A DNA stretch of 64,000 bases, taken from contig NW_027478536.1 in NCBI RefSeq assembly GCF_051014685.1, positions 992,001-1,056,000 on the forward strand. The letters are read 5' to 3'. Position numbers and translations under genes: made by a program. Below, piece after piece: positions 28,918 through 36,858 of the stretch (positions are counted from its first letter, which is position 1; each line of letters begins with the position of its first letter). The stretch is from Ptiloglossa arizonensis. Its lineage: Eukaryota > Arthropoda > Insecta > Hymenoptera > Colletidae. Below the pieces are notes generated by a model. That model searched no databases. It saw only the letters and a program-made list of their open reading frames with translations, and was not told the DNA's origin.

Positions 28918-29217
28918 ATACCTCGCTAACGGATTGTCGAACTCGAGAAATTCCTGTTGCATCTGAAAGCAGAGACTCGCCCGATTACAAAGGTATGTGT
29001 ACTTTTTCCCCAAGCCATAGTAGTTATTGGTTTCGAGTATCAGACTTGCGAAAATTTTGATGGTTTCTCAAGCGTTCCTTAATTTCAAACTCCCATACCT
29101 CGCTAACGGATTGTCGAACTCGAGAAATTCCTGTTGCATCTGAAAGCAGAGACTCGCCCGATTACAAAGGTATGTGTACTTCTCCCCCAAGCCATAGTAG
29201 TTATTGGTTTCGAGCAT

Positions 29218-29224
<7 letters not shown>
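28918..29224. repeat. left flank of insertion, duplicated at 42301-42607
   Basis: About 307 bp ending at the retroelement. I saw no difference from 42301-42607 (offset 13383), including the consecutive GTACTTTTTCCCCAAGCC and GTACTTCTCCCCCAAGCC monomers. Together with the right flank this defines an uninterrupted paralogue of the insertion locus. Confidence 0.85.
29212..29224. repeat. target-site duplication, poly(A)-side copy
   Basis: GAGCATCAGACTT, identical to 32865-32877. The last two Ts merge with the following T run, so the duplication is 11 to 13 bp. The satellite has this word in variant monomers, for example 42595-42607; most monomers have GAGTATCAG instead. Confidence 0.9.

Positions 29225-29252
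<28 letters not shown>
29223..29252 (-). other. poly(A) tail of the retroelement (30 T on + strand)
   Basis: An uninterrupted run of 30 T on the plus strand between the target duplication and the element body. On the element's own strand it is a 3' poly(A) tail. Its purity suggests a recent insertion. The first two Ts may belong to the target: CAGACTT at the nick could pair with the tail to start reverse transcription, as expected for target-primed reverse transcription. Confidence 0.93.
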
Positions 29253-29255
<3 letters not shown>

Positions 29256-29318
29256 GTGGGGGAAATCTTCGAAAGACCCCCCCGCCGCCTGGGGAGGGGC
29301 GGGGGGAGTGTGGGATTC

Positions 29319-29351
29319 CCCGCGCCCGGAAGGAAACCCATCGGGCGCGGG
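29319..29351 (-). other. stem-loop 1 (10-bp stem)
   Basis: CCCGCGCCCG at 29319-29328 is the reverse complement of CGGGCGCGGG at 29342-29351, leaving a 13-nt loop. It is the stem nearest the poly(A) tail. Confidence 0.75.
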
Positions 29352-29397
29352 ACCTACCCACTAAAACCCACCACGGTGGCCATCCTCGCACTATGCA

Positions 29398-29444
29398 GGG
29401 GGAGCACCTGGGACCGAAGACATCATAACATCAGGTGCTCCCCC
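29398..29444 (-). other. stem-loop 2 (13-bp stem)
   Basis: GGGGGAGCACCTG at 29398-29410 pairs perfectly with CAGGTGCTCCCCC at 29432-29444 around a 21-nt AT-richer loop. Confidence 0.85.
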
Positions 29445-29477
29445 GTGCGGGGCTCTCGCGCCCGTGTCCTCCCGTTC

Positions 29478-29514
29478 CAGGGAAGGGAGGGGGTACTTCA
29501 CCCTCCCTTCCCTG
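29478..29514 (-). other. stem-loop 3 (14-bp stem)
   Basis: CAGGGAAGGGAGGG at 29478-29491 pairs perfectly with CCCTCCCTTCCCTG at 29501-29514; the loop is 9 nt. One arm is pure purine apart from the first base. Confidence 0.87.
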
Positions 29515-29539
29515 TTTTCTCCTCGGCGCTCTGGCGCCC

Positions 29540-29572
29540 GACGTCGGAGCAGGGCCACACTGCTCCGACGTC
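29540..29572 (-). other. stem-loop 4 (12-bp stem)
   Basis: GACGTCGGAGCA at 29540-29551 pairs perfectly with TGCTCCGACGTC at 29561-29572; the loop is 9 nt, the same loop length as stem-loop 3. Confidence 0.87.
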
Positions 29573-29583
29573 CCACTCCCGGG

Positions 29584-29619
29584 GGCCGCCCGAGGGCGGC
29601 CGCGAGTCCCACACTCGCG
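29584..29619 (-). other. stem-loops 5 and 6 (short adjacent stems)
   Basis: GGCCGCCC 29584-29591 pairs with GGGCGGCC 29594-29601 (2-nt gap, so in practice a 7-bp stem with a 4-nt loop). Directly next to it, CGCGAGT 29601-29607 pairs with ACTCGCG 29613-29619 (5-nt loop). Confidence 0.65.
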
Positions 29620-29638
29620 ACCGCCCACGGCCCCCATA

Positions 29639-29682
29639 GCCGCGCCGGGGGCACGGCCCTGGGACCGTGCCGTCGGCGCGGC
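29639..29682 (-). other. stem-loop 7 (nested stems)
   Basis: Outer stem GCCGCGCC 29639-29646 with GGCGCGGC 29675-29682; inner stem GCACGG 29651-29656 with CCGTGC 29665-29670. Together they form one long interrupted hairpin with an 8-nt terminal loop. Confidence 0.75.
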
Positions 29683-29697
29683 CGCACCCCGGCTCGT

Positions 29698-29740
29698 ACG
29701 CTCCCGAGGGCGGCTCTGGCCTCTCCGCCCTCGAGAGCGT
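29698..29740 (-). other. stem-loop 8 (15 of 16 bp paired)
   Basis: Positions 29698-29713 pair with 29725-29740 with a single mismatch (C at 29704 against A at 29734); the loop is 11 nt. Confidence 0.8.
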
Positions 29741-29821
29741 CGCCGTCCCTTACTCTACCCACCCCTCAGACGACGGGCGGTGGCACGAGCCTCAAGGGCT
29801 ACGCACCCCCGCCCGCCGCTC

Positions 29822-32800
29822 TCAGGGTGGCCTCCCCGGCCCTTCCGGAGGCCCACCCGCCCCCGGCCTCGGACGGGGCCTCGCTCGCGGTCTCCCGCTC
29901 TCGCGAATGCGGCTCGCGGCCTCCTTCTGCGAGATTACCTCCTCGCAGAAGGAGGCCACGGCCCGCCACTTCGTCTCGCTGCCGAGCATGGCCTGTACCA
30001 CGCCCGGCAGCGATAGGTCCGCCCCAATCACGGCCGTGAGGACACGGCGCTCCACCCCCCAGGCCGGACACACCTCGAGGGTGTGTTGCGCCGTGTCCTC
30101 GTCCGCTGGACAGTGCCAGCAGCGCGCCGCCTCTTCCACACCGATCCGGCACAGGTACTGACCGAAGCATCCGTGCCCGGACAGCACCTGCACCAACCGG
30201 TAGGTGAGTGAGCAGAAGCGCCTACCCAGCCACTCAAACAGGACCGGCCGGATAGCCCGGACAGTCCTCTGGCCGAACAACGGCTCGGCCAGCCGCTGCT
30301 GCCAAAGCTGCAGCATGGACTCCCGGGCCTGGCGCCTCAGGGCCTCCACCTCGCATCCCGCCAGGACCACCCCATCCTCGCGGGCGCGCATGCGGCCCTC
30401 GTAGAAAGCCGCATGCGCGCCCGCGATCAAGTCCGCCGGGGGTAGCCCTGACAGGACGCTCGCCGCCTCATACGAAACGGTCCGGTACCCCCGGGCGATC
30501 CGCAGTGCAAGCCGCCTTTGAACCCGGCGCAGCAATACCTTGCTGCGCCGGGAGGCGGCCAGGTCGCCCGCCCAAACGGGGGCCCCGTATAGGGCCACCG
30601 AGTGGACCATTCCCGCGTAGAGGCGGCGAACCCGGTCACTCGGGCCCCGCAGGTTGGGGAGGATACGGCCCAAAGCGCCAACTATCCCCTCCAACCGCGG
30701 GGCCAGGGCCCGGAAATGGCCCTCGAAGCGCCAGTGGCTGTCGAGGTGAAGTCCCAGATATTTCATCTGAGACCTCACCTCGACGTCTGTCTCACCCACC
30801 CGGATCAGGGGGGGAGGCGGCTCTCCCCGGGGTCTATACATCCCGAGTACCTCGGTTTTGTGGAGAGCCACCTCCAAACCGATCCCCCTGATCCGGGAGA
30901 CGACGCGCCGGACACCGTCCTCGGCGGCCCGAACAGCCCCCCTCCAGTCCCCCCCGACGGCCAACAACAAGGTGTCGTCCGCATAACATGTCAGACTGAC
31001 GCCGTCGGGGAGGTCTTCGGCCCGCAGGACGGTGTCGTACCCGAGGTTCCACAGCAGGGGTCCTAACACCGACCCCTGCGGAACCCCGGAGTACACCGCT
31101 CTCCTCTCCGTCCCGCACCGGCCCGGATACTCGATCCACCTGTCGCGGAGGTAGTCCTCGACGACTGCCCTAAGGTAGGCGGGGACTCGATGTTCCTCAA
31201 GCCCCCGCCTAATCGCCGCCCAGGGTAGGGTGTTAAACGCATTGGCGATGTCCAAGGACACCGCCAATGCCACCCCACCCCGGGAGACCGCCGAGGCCGA
31301 GAGGGACCGGACGCGTCGAATCGCGTCGATCGTCGACCGGCCCTCCCGGAACCCGAACTGACACTCCGCCAGCCCGGGCCCACCCCGCGACAGGTGCCCG
31401 ACGATGCGGGCCGCTACGACTCTTTCTAGGAGCTTGCCCACATCGTCGAGCAGGCAAATCGGCCGGTACGCGGACGGAGAGTCCGCGGGCCTACCCTCTT
31501 TCCGGAGGAGGACCATTCGGGCCACCTTCCATGCGGAGGGGAATCGCCCGGCCTCCAGGCAGCGGTCGAATAGCTCCCGGAGGCCGTCACCCAGGACGTC
31601 CGCGGCCAAGACCAAGACTCGGCCGGGCACTCCCGAAGGACCCGGGGCAGTATCCTTCGCCCCGAGTCTTCGGATGGCCGCGGCTAGCTCCCCAGCCGAG
31701 ACCCCCAGCTCCGCGGACCAGGTGGTCGGGTCCGCAGAGGGACGTGGCCCGCTCTCCCCCACGATCGGGAAGAGCGTGTCGACCACGTCCCTCAAGAGCT
31801 GGGGGTCGAGACCCTCGGTGATCGGGGGGGCCCATGGCCGGAGTTTATTCAGAACTATCCGGTATGGGCGCCCCCATGGATCCCGCTCGAGGGTCTCGAG
31901 GAGCTCCTTCCAGCTCTGGGCCTTGGCCCGTTTGATGGCGACCTGCAGAGCCCTCTTTCCCGCGCGATAGGACTCGTACAGTTCCGCCGCCCTAGCCCGC
32001 GCGCCGTCGTCGCCGTTCCGTCCGGCCCGACGACGCGCGCGGGTGTACTGGCGTCGGGCCCGGACGCATGCTGTCCGCAATTCCCCGATTTCGCCCGACC
32101 ACCAGTACACCGCCCGACGAGGAGACCGCGGCCCGGCCCGGGGCATCGCCGCGTCGCAAATGCGCGCGACGGCGCTCCCGAGCCGAGCCACGGCCTCCTC
32201 CAGGTCGGGCAGCCTGGTCTCCCGTCGAGGCCAGGTTTCGGCTAGAGCGGCTGCCACCAGGACGTCCTTGTCAAGGCGCCGAAGCGCCCATCTGCGTGGT
32301 GGTGGTGGGGCGCTACCCGCTCCCGGGCTGAGGTGTCGGTGCGGGGCCGCGGCGGCCTCGGGGGAGGTCAAGACCACGCGGATATACCGGTGGTCCGATA
32401 ATGTCTCCTCCCCCACCACCACGTCCCACCCGGACACCATACGCGCGGCGCCGGGGGATCCAAACGTCAAATCCACTATGGACCCTCCCCCGCGCCGCAC
32501 GCACGTCAGCTCCGACCCCCGGTTAATCAACCGGAGGTCGAAGCCCGCCGCCCAGTCGCCCAGAGCCTCGCCTCTCCGATTGGTCCTGGGGGACCCCCAT
32601 GCCACAGACCAGGCATTGAAGTCCCCCAGGACCAGCACCGGCCGGGGCGCAATCCTTGTGAGGCACGCCCCCACCCCGGCCAAGTACTGCTCGAAGGCAG
32701 CAAGGCCGCAGTTGGGCGAAACGTAGCACCCCACCACGGCGACTCCCCCCCACTGGACGGCGACGAATCCCGCCCCGTTCTCCAGTAAGGAGAACGGAGG

Positions 32801-32854
32801 GGACCCGTCACCGCCCTGCCACACAGCCGCCACCAAGCCGCCCGCATCCCCCAT
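29822..32854 (-). CDS. LINE polyprotein fragment: endonuclease (partial) - reverse transcriptase - CCHC
   Basis: 1010 codons with no internal stop or frameshift. Residues 1-160 are the C-terminal two thirds of an exonuclease/endonuclease/phosphatase domain: LVLGDFNAWSVAWG at 74-87 holds the catalytic D-x-N, and SDHR at 153-156 the catalytic D-H. The N-terminal strands with the metal-binding Glu are missing. Reverse transcriptase spans about 390-690: AYRPICLLDDVGKLLE 462-477, FREGRSTIDAI 502-512, SLDIANAFNTLPW 533-545, GVPQGSVLGPLLWN 590-603, and the active site YADD 624-627. A zinc motif C912-x2-C915-x8-H924-x4-C929 follows. The tail (about 985-1010) is rich in Pro, Arg and Gly. The start given is just the first in-frame ATG; the true ORF began further upstream, and an in-frame TGA lies in the flanking satellite duplication. 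The enzyme would nick target DNA and copy element RNA, but the truncated nuclease is probably inactive. Confidence 0.93.
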   Translation of the reverse strand: MGDAGGLVAAVWQGGDGSPPFSLLENGAGFVAVQWGGVAVVGCYVSPNCGLAAFEQYLAGVGACLTRIAPRPVLVLGDFNAWSVAWGSPRTNRRGEALGDWAAGFDLRLINRGSELTCVRRGGGSIVDLTFGSPGAARMVSGWDVVVGEETLSDHRYIRVVLTSPEAAAAPHRHLSPGAGSAPPPPRRWALRRLDKDVLVAAALAETWPRRETRLPDLEEAVARLGSAVARICDAAMPRAGPRSPRRAVYWWSGEIGELRTACVRARRQYTRARRRAGRNGDDGARARAAELYESYRAGKRALQVAIKRAKAQSWKELLETLERDPWGRPYRIVLNKLRPWAPPITEGLDPQLLRDVVDTLFPIVGESGPRPSADPTTWSAELGVSAGELAAAIRRLGAKDTAPGPSGVPGRVLVLAADVLGDGLRELFDRCLEAGRFPSAWKVARMVLLRKEGRPADSPSAYRPICLLDDVGKLLERVVAARIVGHLSRGGPGLAECQFGFREGRSTIDAIRRVRSLSASAVSRGGVALAVSLDIANAFNTLPWAAIRRGLEEHRVPAYLRAVVEDYLRDRWIEYPGRCGTERRAVYSGVPQGSVLGPLLWNLGYDTVLRAEDLPDGVSLTCYADDTLLLAVGGDWRGAVRAAEDGVRRVVSRIRGIGLEVALHKTEVLGMYRPRGEPPPPLIRVGETDVEVRSQMKYLGLHLDSHWRFEGHFRALAPRLEGIVGALGRILPNLRGPSDRVRRLYAGMVHSVALYGAPVWAGDLAASRRSKVLLRRVQRRLALRIARGYRTVSYEAASVLSGLPPADLIAGAHAAFYEGRMRAREDGVVLAGCEVEALRRQARESMLQLWQQRLAEPLFGQRTVRAIRPVLFEWLGRRFCSLTYRLVQVLSGHGCFGQYLCRIGVEEAARCWHCPADEDTAQHTLEVCPAWGVERRVLTAVIGADLSLPGVVQAMLGSETKWRAVASFCEEVISQKEAASRIRESGRPRARPRPRPGAGGPPEGPGRPP
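29918..29957 (-). other. 16-bp perfect hairpin inside the retroelement ORF
   Basis: GGCCTCCTTCTGCGAG at 29918-29933 is the exact reverse complement of CTCGCAGAAGGAGGCC at 29942-29957, with an 8-nt loop. It lies in the last 50 codons, encoding the segment around SFCEEVISQKEA (968-979). It is the longest perfect inverted repeat I found in the element and sits upstream, in element sense, of the serial 3' stem-loops. Confidence 0.88.
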
Positions 32855-32864
32855 CCAATGCGGA

Positions 32865-32877
32865 GAGCATCAGACTT
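32865..32877. repeat. target-site duplication, 5'-side copy
   Basis: GAGCATCAGACTT, matching 29212-29224. After it the satellite resumes in register (GCGAAAATTTTG), so nothing was lost from the target apart from the duplication. Confidence 0.9.
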
Positions 32878-35800
32878 GCGAAAATTTTGATGGATTCTCA
32901 ACCATTCCTTAATTTCAAACTCCCATATCTCGCGAATGGATTGACGAACTCGAGAAATTCCTGTTGCATCTGAAAGTAGAAACTCGCCCGATTACAACGG
33001 TATGTGTATTTCTACCCTAGGCCATTGTATTTATTGGTTTCGAGTATCAGACATGCGAAAATTTTGATGGTTTCTTAACCATCCCTTAACTTCGAACTCC
33101 CATATCTAGCGAACGGATGGACGAACTCGAGAAATTCCTGTTGCATCTGAAAGCAGAAACTCGCCCGATTACAACTGTATGTGTATTTTTCCCCTATGCC
33201 TTTGTAGTTATTGGTTTCGAGTATCAGAATTGCGAAAATTTTGATGGTTTCTCAACCATTCCTTAACTTCAAACTCCCATATCTCGCGAACGGATTGACG
33301 AACACGAGAAATTCCTATTGCATCTTTAAGCAGAAACTCGCCGATTTCAACGGAATGTGTACTTTTCCCCCAAGCCATAGTAGTTATTGGTTTCGAGCAT
33401 CAGACTTGCGAAAATTTTGATGGATTCTCAACCATTCCTTAATTTCAAACTCCCATATCTCGCGAATGGATTGACGAACTCGAGAAATTCCTGTTGCATC
33501 TGAAAGTAGAAACTCGCCCGATTACAACTGTATGTGTATTTTTCCCCTATGCCTTTGTAGTTATTGGTTTCGAGTATCAGAATTGCGAAAATTTTGATGT
33601 TTTCTCAACGATTCCTTAACTTCAAACTCCCATATCTCGCGAACGGATTGACGAACACGAGAAATTCCTATTGCATCTGAAAGCAGAAACTCGCCCGATT
33701 ACAACTGTATGTGTATTTTTCCCCTATGCCTTTGTAGTTATTGGTTTCGAGTATCAGAATTGCGAAAATTTTGATGGTTTCTCAACCATTCCTTAACTTC
33801 AAACTCCCATATCTCGCGAACGGATTGACGAACACGAGAAATTCCTATTGCATCTTTAAGCAGAAACTCGCCGATTTCAACGGAATGTGTACTTTTCCCC
33901 TAGGCAATTCCAGTTATTGGTTTCGGGTATCAGACTTGCGAAAATTTTGATGGTTTCTTAACAATTCCTTATCTTCAACTTCCAATATTTCGCGAACGAA
34001 TTGACGAACTCGAGAAATTCCTGTTGCATCTGAAAGCAGAAACTCGCCCGATTACAATGGTGTGTGTATTTTTCCCCTAGGCCATAGTAGTTATTGGTTT
34101 CGAGTATCAGACTTGCGAAAATTTTGATGGTTTCTCACCCATTCCTTAACTTCGAACTCCCATATCTCGCGAATGGATTGACGAACTCGAGAAATTCCTG
34201 TTGCATCTGAAAGTAGAAACTCGCCCGATTACAACGGTATGTGTATTTTTCCCCTAGGCATTTTTAGTTATTGGTTTCGGGAATCAGACATGCGAAAATT
34301 TTGATGGTTTCTCAACCATTCCTTAACTTAAATCTCCCATATCTCGCGAACGAATTGACGAGTTCGAGAAATTCTTGTTGCATCTGAAAGCAGAAACTCG
34401 CCCGATTACAACGGTATGTGTATTTTTCCCCTAGGCCTTGTAGTTATTGGATTCGGGAATCAGACTTGCGAAAATTTTGATGGTTGCTCAACCATTCCTT
34501 AACTTCAAACTCCCATATCTCACGAACGGATTGACGAACTCGAGAAATTGCTGTTCCATCAGAAAGTTGAAACTCGCCCGATTACAACTGTGTGTGTATT
34601 TTTCCCCTGGGCCTTTGTAGTTATTGGTTTCGGGAATCAGACTTGCGAAAATTTTGATGGTTGCTCAACCATTCCTTAACTTCAAACTCCCATATCTCGC
34701 GAAAGAATTGACGAACTCGAGAAATTCTTGTTGCATCTGAAAGCAGAAACTCGCCCGATTACAGCGGTATGTGTATTTTTGCCCTAGCCCATAGTAGTTA
34801 TTGGTTTCGAGTATCAGACCTGCGAAAATTTGGATGTTTGCTCAAGCGTTCCTTAACTTCAAACTCCCATATCTCGCGAACGGATTGACGAACTCGAGAA
34901 ATTCCTGTTGCATCTGGAGGTAGAAACTCGCCCGATTACAGTGGTGTGTGTACTTTTCCCCTAGGCCATAGTAGTTATTAGTTTCGAGTATCAGACTTGC
35001 GAAAATTTTGATGGTTTCTCACCCATTCCTTAACTTCGAACTCCCATATCTCGCGAACGGATTGACGAACTCGAGAAATTCCTGTTGCATCTGAAATTAG
35101 AAACTCGCACGATTACAAAGGTATGTGTATTCTTCCCCTAGGCCTTTGTAGTTATTGTTTTCGGGAATCAGACTTGCGAAAATTTTGATGGTTTCTCAAC
35201 CATTCCTTAACTTCTAACTCCCATATCTCGCGAACGGATTGACGATCTCGAGAAATTCCTGTTGCATCTGAAAGTAGAAACTCGCCCGATTACAATGGTG
35301 TGTGTACTTTTCCCGTAGGCCATTCCAGTTATTGGTTTCGAGTATCAGACCAGCGAAAATTTTGATGGTTTCTCAACCATTCCTTAACTTCAAACTCCCA
35401 TATCTCGCGAACAGATTGACGAATTCGAGAAATTGCTGTTGCATCTGAAAGTAGAAACTCGCCCGATTACAATGGTGTGTGTACTTTTCCCCTAGGCCAT
35501 AGTAGTTATTGGTTTCGAGTATCAGACTTGCGAAAATTTTGATGGTTGCTCAAGCGTTCATTAACTTCAAACTCCCATATCTCGCGAACGGATTGACGAT
35601 CTCGAGAAATTCCTGTTGCATCTGAATGTAGAAACTCGCCCGATTACACTTTTGTGTGTACTTTTCCCCTAGGCCATTCCAGTTATTGGTTTCGAGTATC
35701 AGACCAGCGAAAATTTTGATGGTTTATCAACCATTCCTTAACTTCAAACTCCCATATCTCGCGAACAGATTGACGAACTCGAGAAATTCCTGTTGCATCT

Positions 35801-36850
35801 GAAAGTAGAAACTCGCCCGATTACAATGGTGTGTGTACTTTTCCCCTAGGCCATAGTAGTTATTGGTTTCGAGTATCAGACTTGCGAAAATTTTGATGGT
35901 TGCTCAAGCGTTCCTTAACTTCAAACTCCCATATCTCGCGAACGGATTGACGAACTCGAGAAATTCCTGTTGCATCTGAAATTAGAAACTCGCACGATTA
36001 CAGAGGTATGTGTATTCTTCCCCTAGGCCTTTGTAGTTATTGTTTTCGGGAATCAGGCTTGCGAAAATTTTGATGGTTTCTCAACCATTCCTTAACATCT
36101 AACTCCCATATCTCGCGAACGGATTGACGAACTCGAGAAGGTCCTGTTGCATCTGAAAGTACAAAGGCGCCCGATTACATTGGTGTGTGTACTTTTCCGC
36201 TAGGCCATTCCAGTTATTGGTTTCGAGTATCAGACCAGAGAAAATTTTGATGGTTTCTCAGCCATTCCTTAACTTCGAACTCACATATCTCGCGAACGGA
36301 TTGACGAACTCGAGAAATTCGTGTTGCATCTGAAAGTAGAAACCCGCACGATTACAACGGCATGTGTATTTTTGCTCTAGGCCTTTGTAGTTATTGGTTT
36401 CGGAAATCAGACTTGCGAATATTTTGATTGTTTCTCAACCATTCCTTAACTTCTAACTCCCATATCTCGCGAACGGATTGACGATCTCGAGAAATTGCTG
36501 TTGCATCTGAAAGTAGAAACTCGCCCGATTACAATGGTGTGTGTACTTTTCCCGTAGGCCATTCCAGTTATTGGTTTCGAGTATCAGACCAGCGAAAATT
36601 TTGATGGTTTCTCAACCATTCCTTAACTTCAAACTCCCATATCTCGCGAACAGATTGACGAATTCGAGAAATTGCTGTTGCATCTGAAAGTAGAAACTCG
36701 CCCGATTACAATGGTGTGTGTACTTTTCCCCTGGGCCTTTGTAGTTATTGGTTTCGGGAATCAGACTTGCGAAAATTTTGATGGTTGCTCAACCATTCCT
36801 TAACTTCAAACTCCCATATCTCGCGAAAGAATTGACGAACTCGAGAAATT
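32865..36850. repeat. block G, copy 1 (right flank of insertion)
   Basis: About 3985 bp nearly identical to 42595-46580 at a constant offset of 9730. The differences I noticed are few: AATTTCAAAC against AACATCAAAC at about 33441, and CACTTTTGTG against CACTGTTGTG at about 35651. Both copies share a derived 1-bp deletion (CTCGCCGATTTC, about 33347 and 33877), absent from the related monomers at 49262, 55103 and 57227. Two monomers at 33211 and 33741 are a local 3-mer repeat. Confidence 0.9.
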
Positions 36851-36858
36851 CCTGTTGC

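Larger units (their letters stand above)
1..29224. repeat. 177-bp satellite array, left arm
   Basis: About 165 head-to-tail monomers of 177 bp (spacing checked from the recurring GTTTCG at 4, 181, 358 and 535). Counting from TTGGTTTCG as monomer position 1, the landmarks are AAAATTTT at 25-32, TCGCGA at 74-79, CTCGAG at 93-98 and CCTAGG at 160-165. Positions about 60-110 are nearly invariant. Positions about 140-175 occur in a small set of alternative forms, such as CCTAGGCCTTTGTAG, CCTAGGCCATAGTAG, CCTAGGCCATTCCAG and CCCAAGCCATAGTAG. These forms label monomer types and reveal higher-order repeats. No inverted monomers were seen. Short open frames across monomers arise because 177 is divisible by three; they are not genes. 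A centromeric or pericentromeric role is inferred from the array type only. Confidence 0.97.
29253..29821 (-). other. retroelement 3' non-coding region with serial stem-loops
   Basis: About 570 bp between the stop codon (TGA at 29824-29822) and the poly(A) tail. It has no convincing ORF: the open frames here are out-of-frame products of high GC. It contains a row of inverted repeats, listed separately, with little unpaired sequence between them over 29319-29740. In related elements the 3' region is recognised by the reverse transcriptase at the start of integration, so a role as an RT recognition element is plausible but not shown. Confidence 0.8.
29225..32864 (-). mobile_element. 5'-truncated R1-clade-like non-LTR retrotransposon
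   Basis: A 3.64-kb GC-rich insert in AT-leaning satellite. It reads on the minus strand, with its 5' end near 32864 and its 3' poly(A) at 29223-29252. A 13-bp target duplication flanks it and there are no terminal repeats. It carries one long frame encoding the C-terminal part of an apurinic-type endonuclease, reverse transcriptase and a C-terminal CCHC-type zinc motif, then about 570 bp of structured non-coding sequence. Full R1-clade elements usually also have an upstream gag-like ORF and the endonuclease N-terminus. Both are absent, so the copy is 5'-truncated and probably cannot move on its own. Clade assignment rests on domain layout and the GHGCFGQYLCRIG plus CCHC C-terminus. Families of this clade can be site-specific (rDNA, telomeric or simple repeats); one insertion cannot show whether this one prefers the satellite. 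Confidence 0.93.

Noticed and set aside
29223..29252. Poly(T) as an RNA polymerase III terminator
   Set aside because: Its position at the 3' end of a reverse-oriented LINE, next to the target duplication, explains it fully as a poly(A) tail.
29134..29639. Open frames crossing from satellite through the T run into the LINE 3' region
   Set aside because: They include a run of Phe from the poly(T) and then out-of-frame GC-rich sequence antisense to the element; they are accidental.
29212..32877. LTR retrotransposon or DNA transposon
   Set aside because: No terminal direct or inverted repeats, no integrase or transposase, and a poly(A) tail plus target duplication typical of target-primed retrotransposition.
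29391..32901. Many other long open frames on both strands over the LINE
   Set aside because: Shadow frames caused by high GC. Only the 1010-codon minus-strand frame has recognisable endonuclease, reverse transcriptase and zinc motifs.
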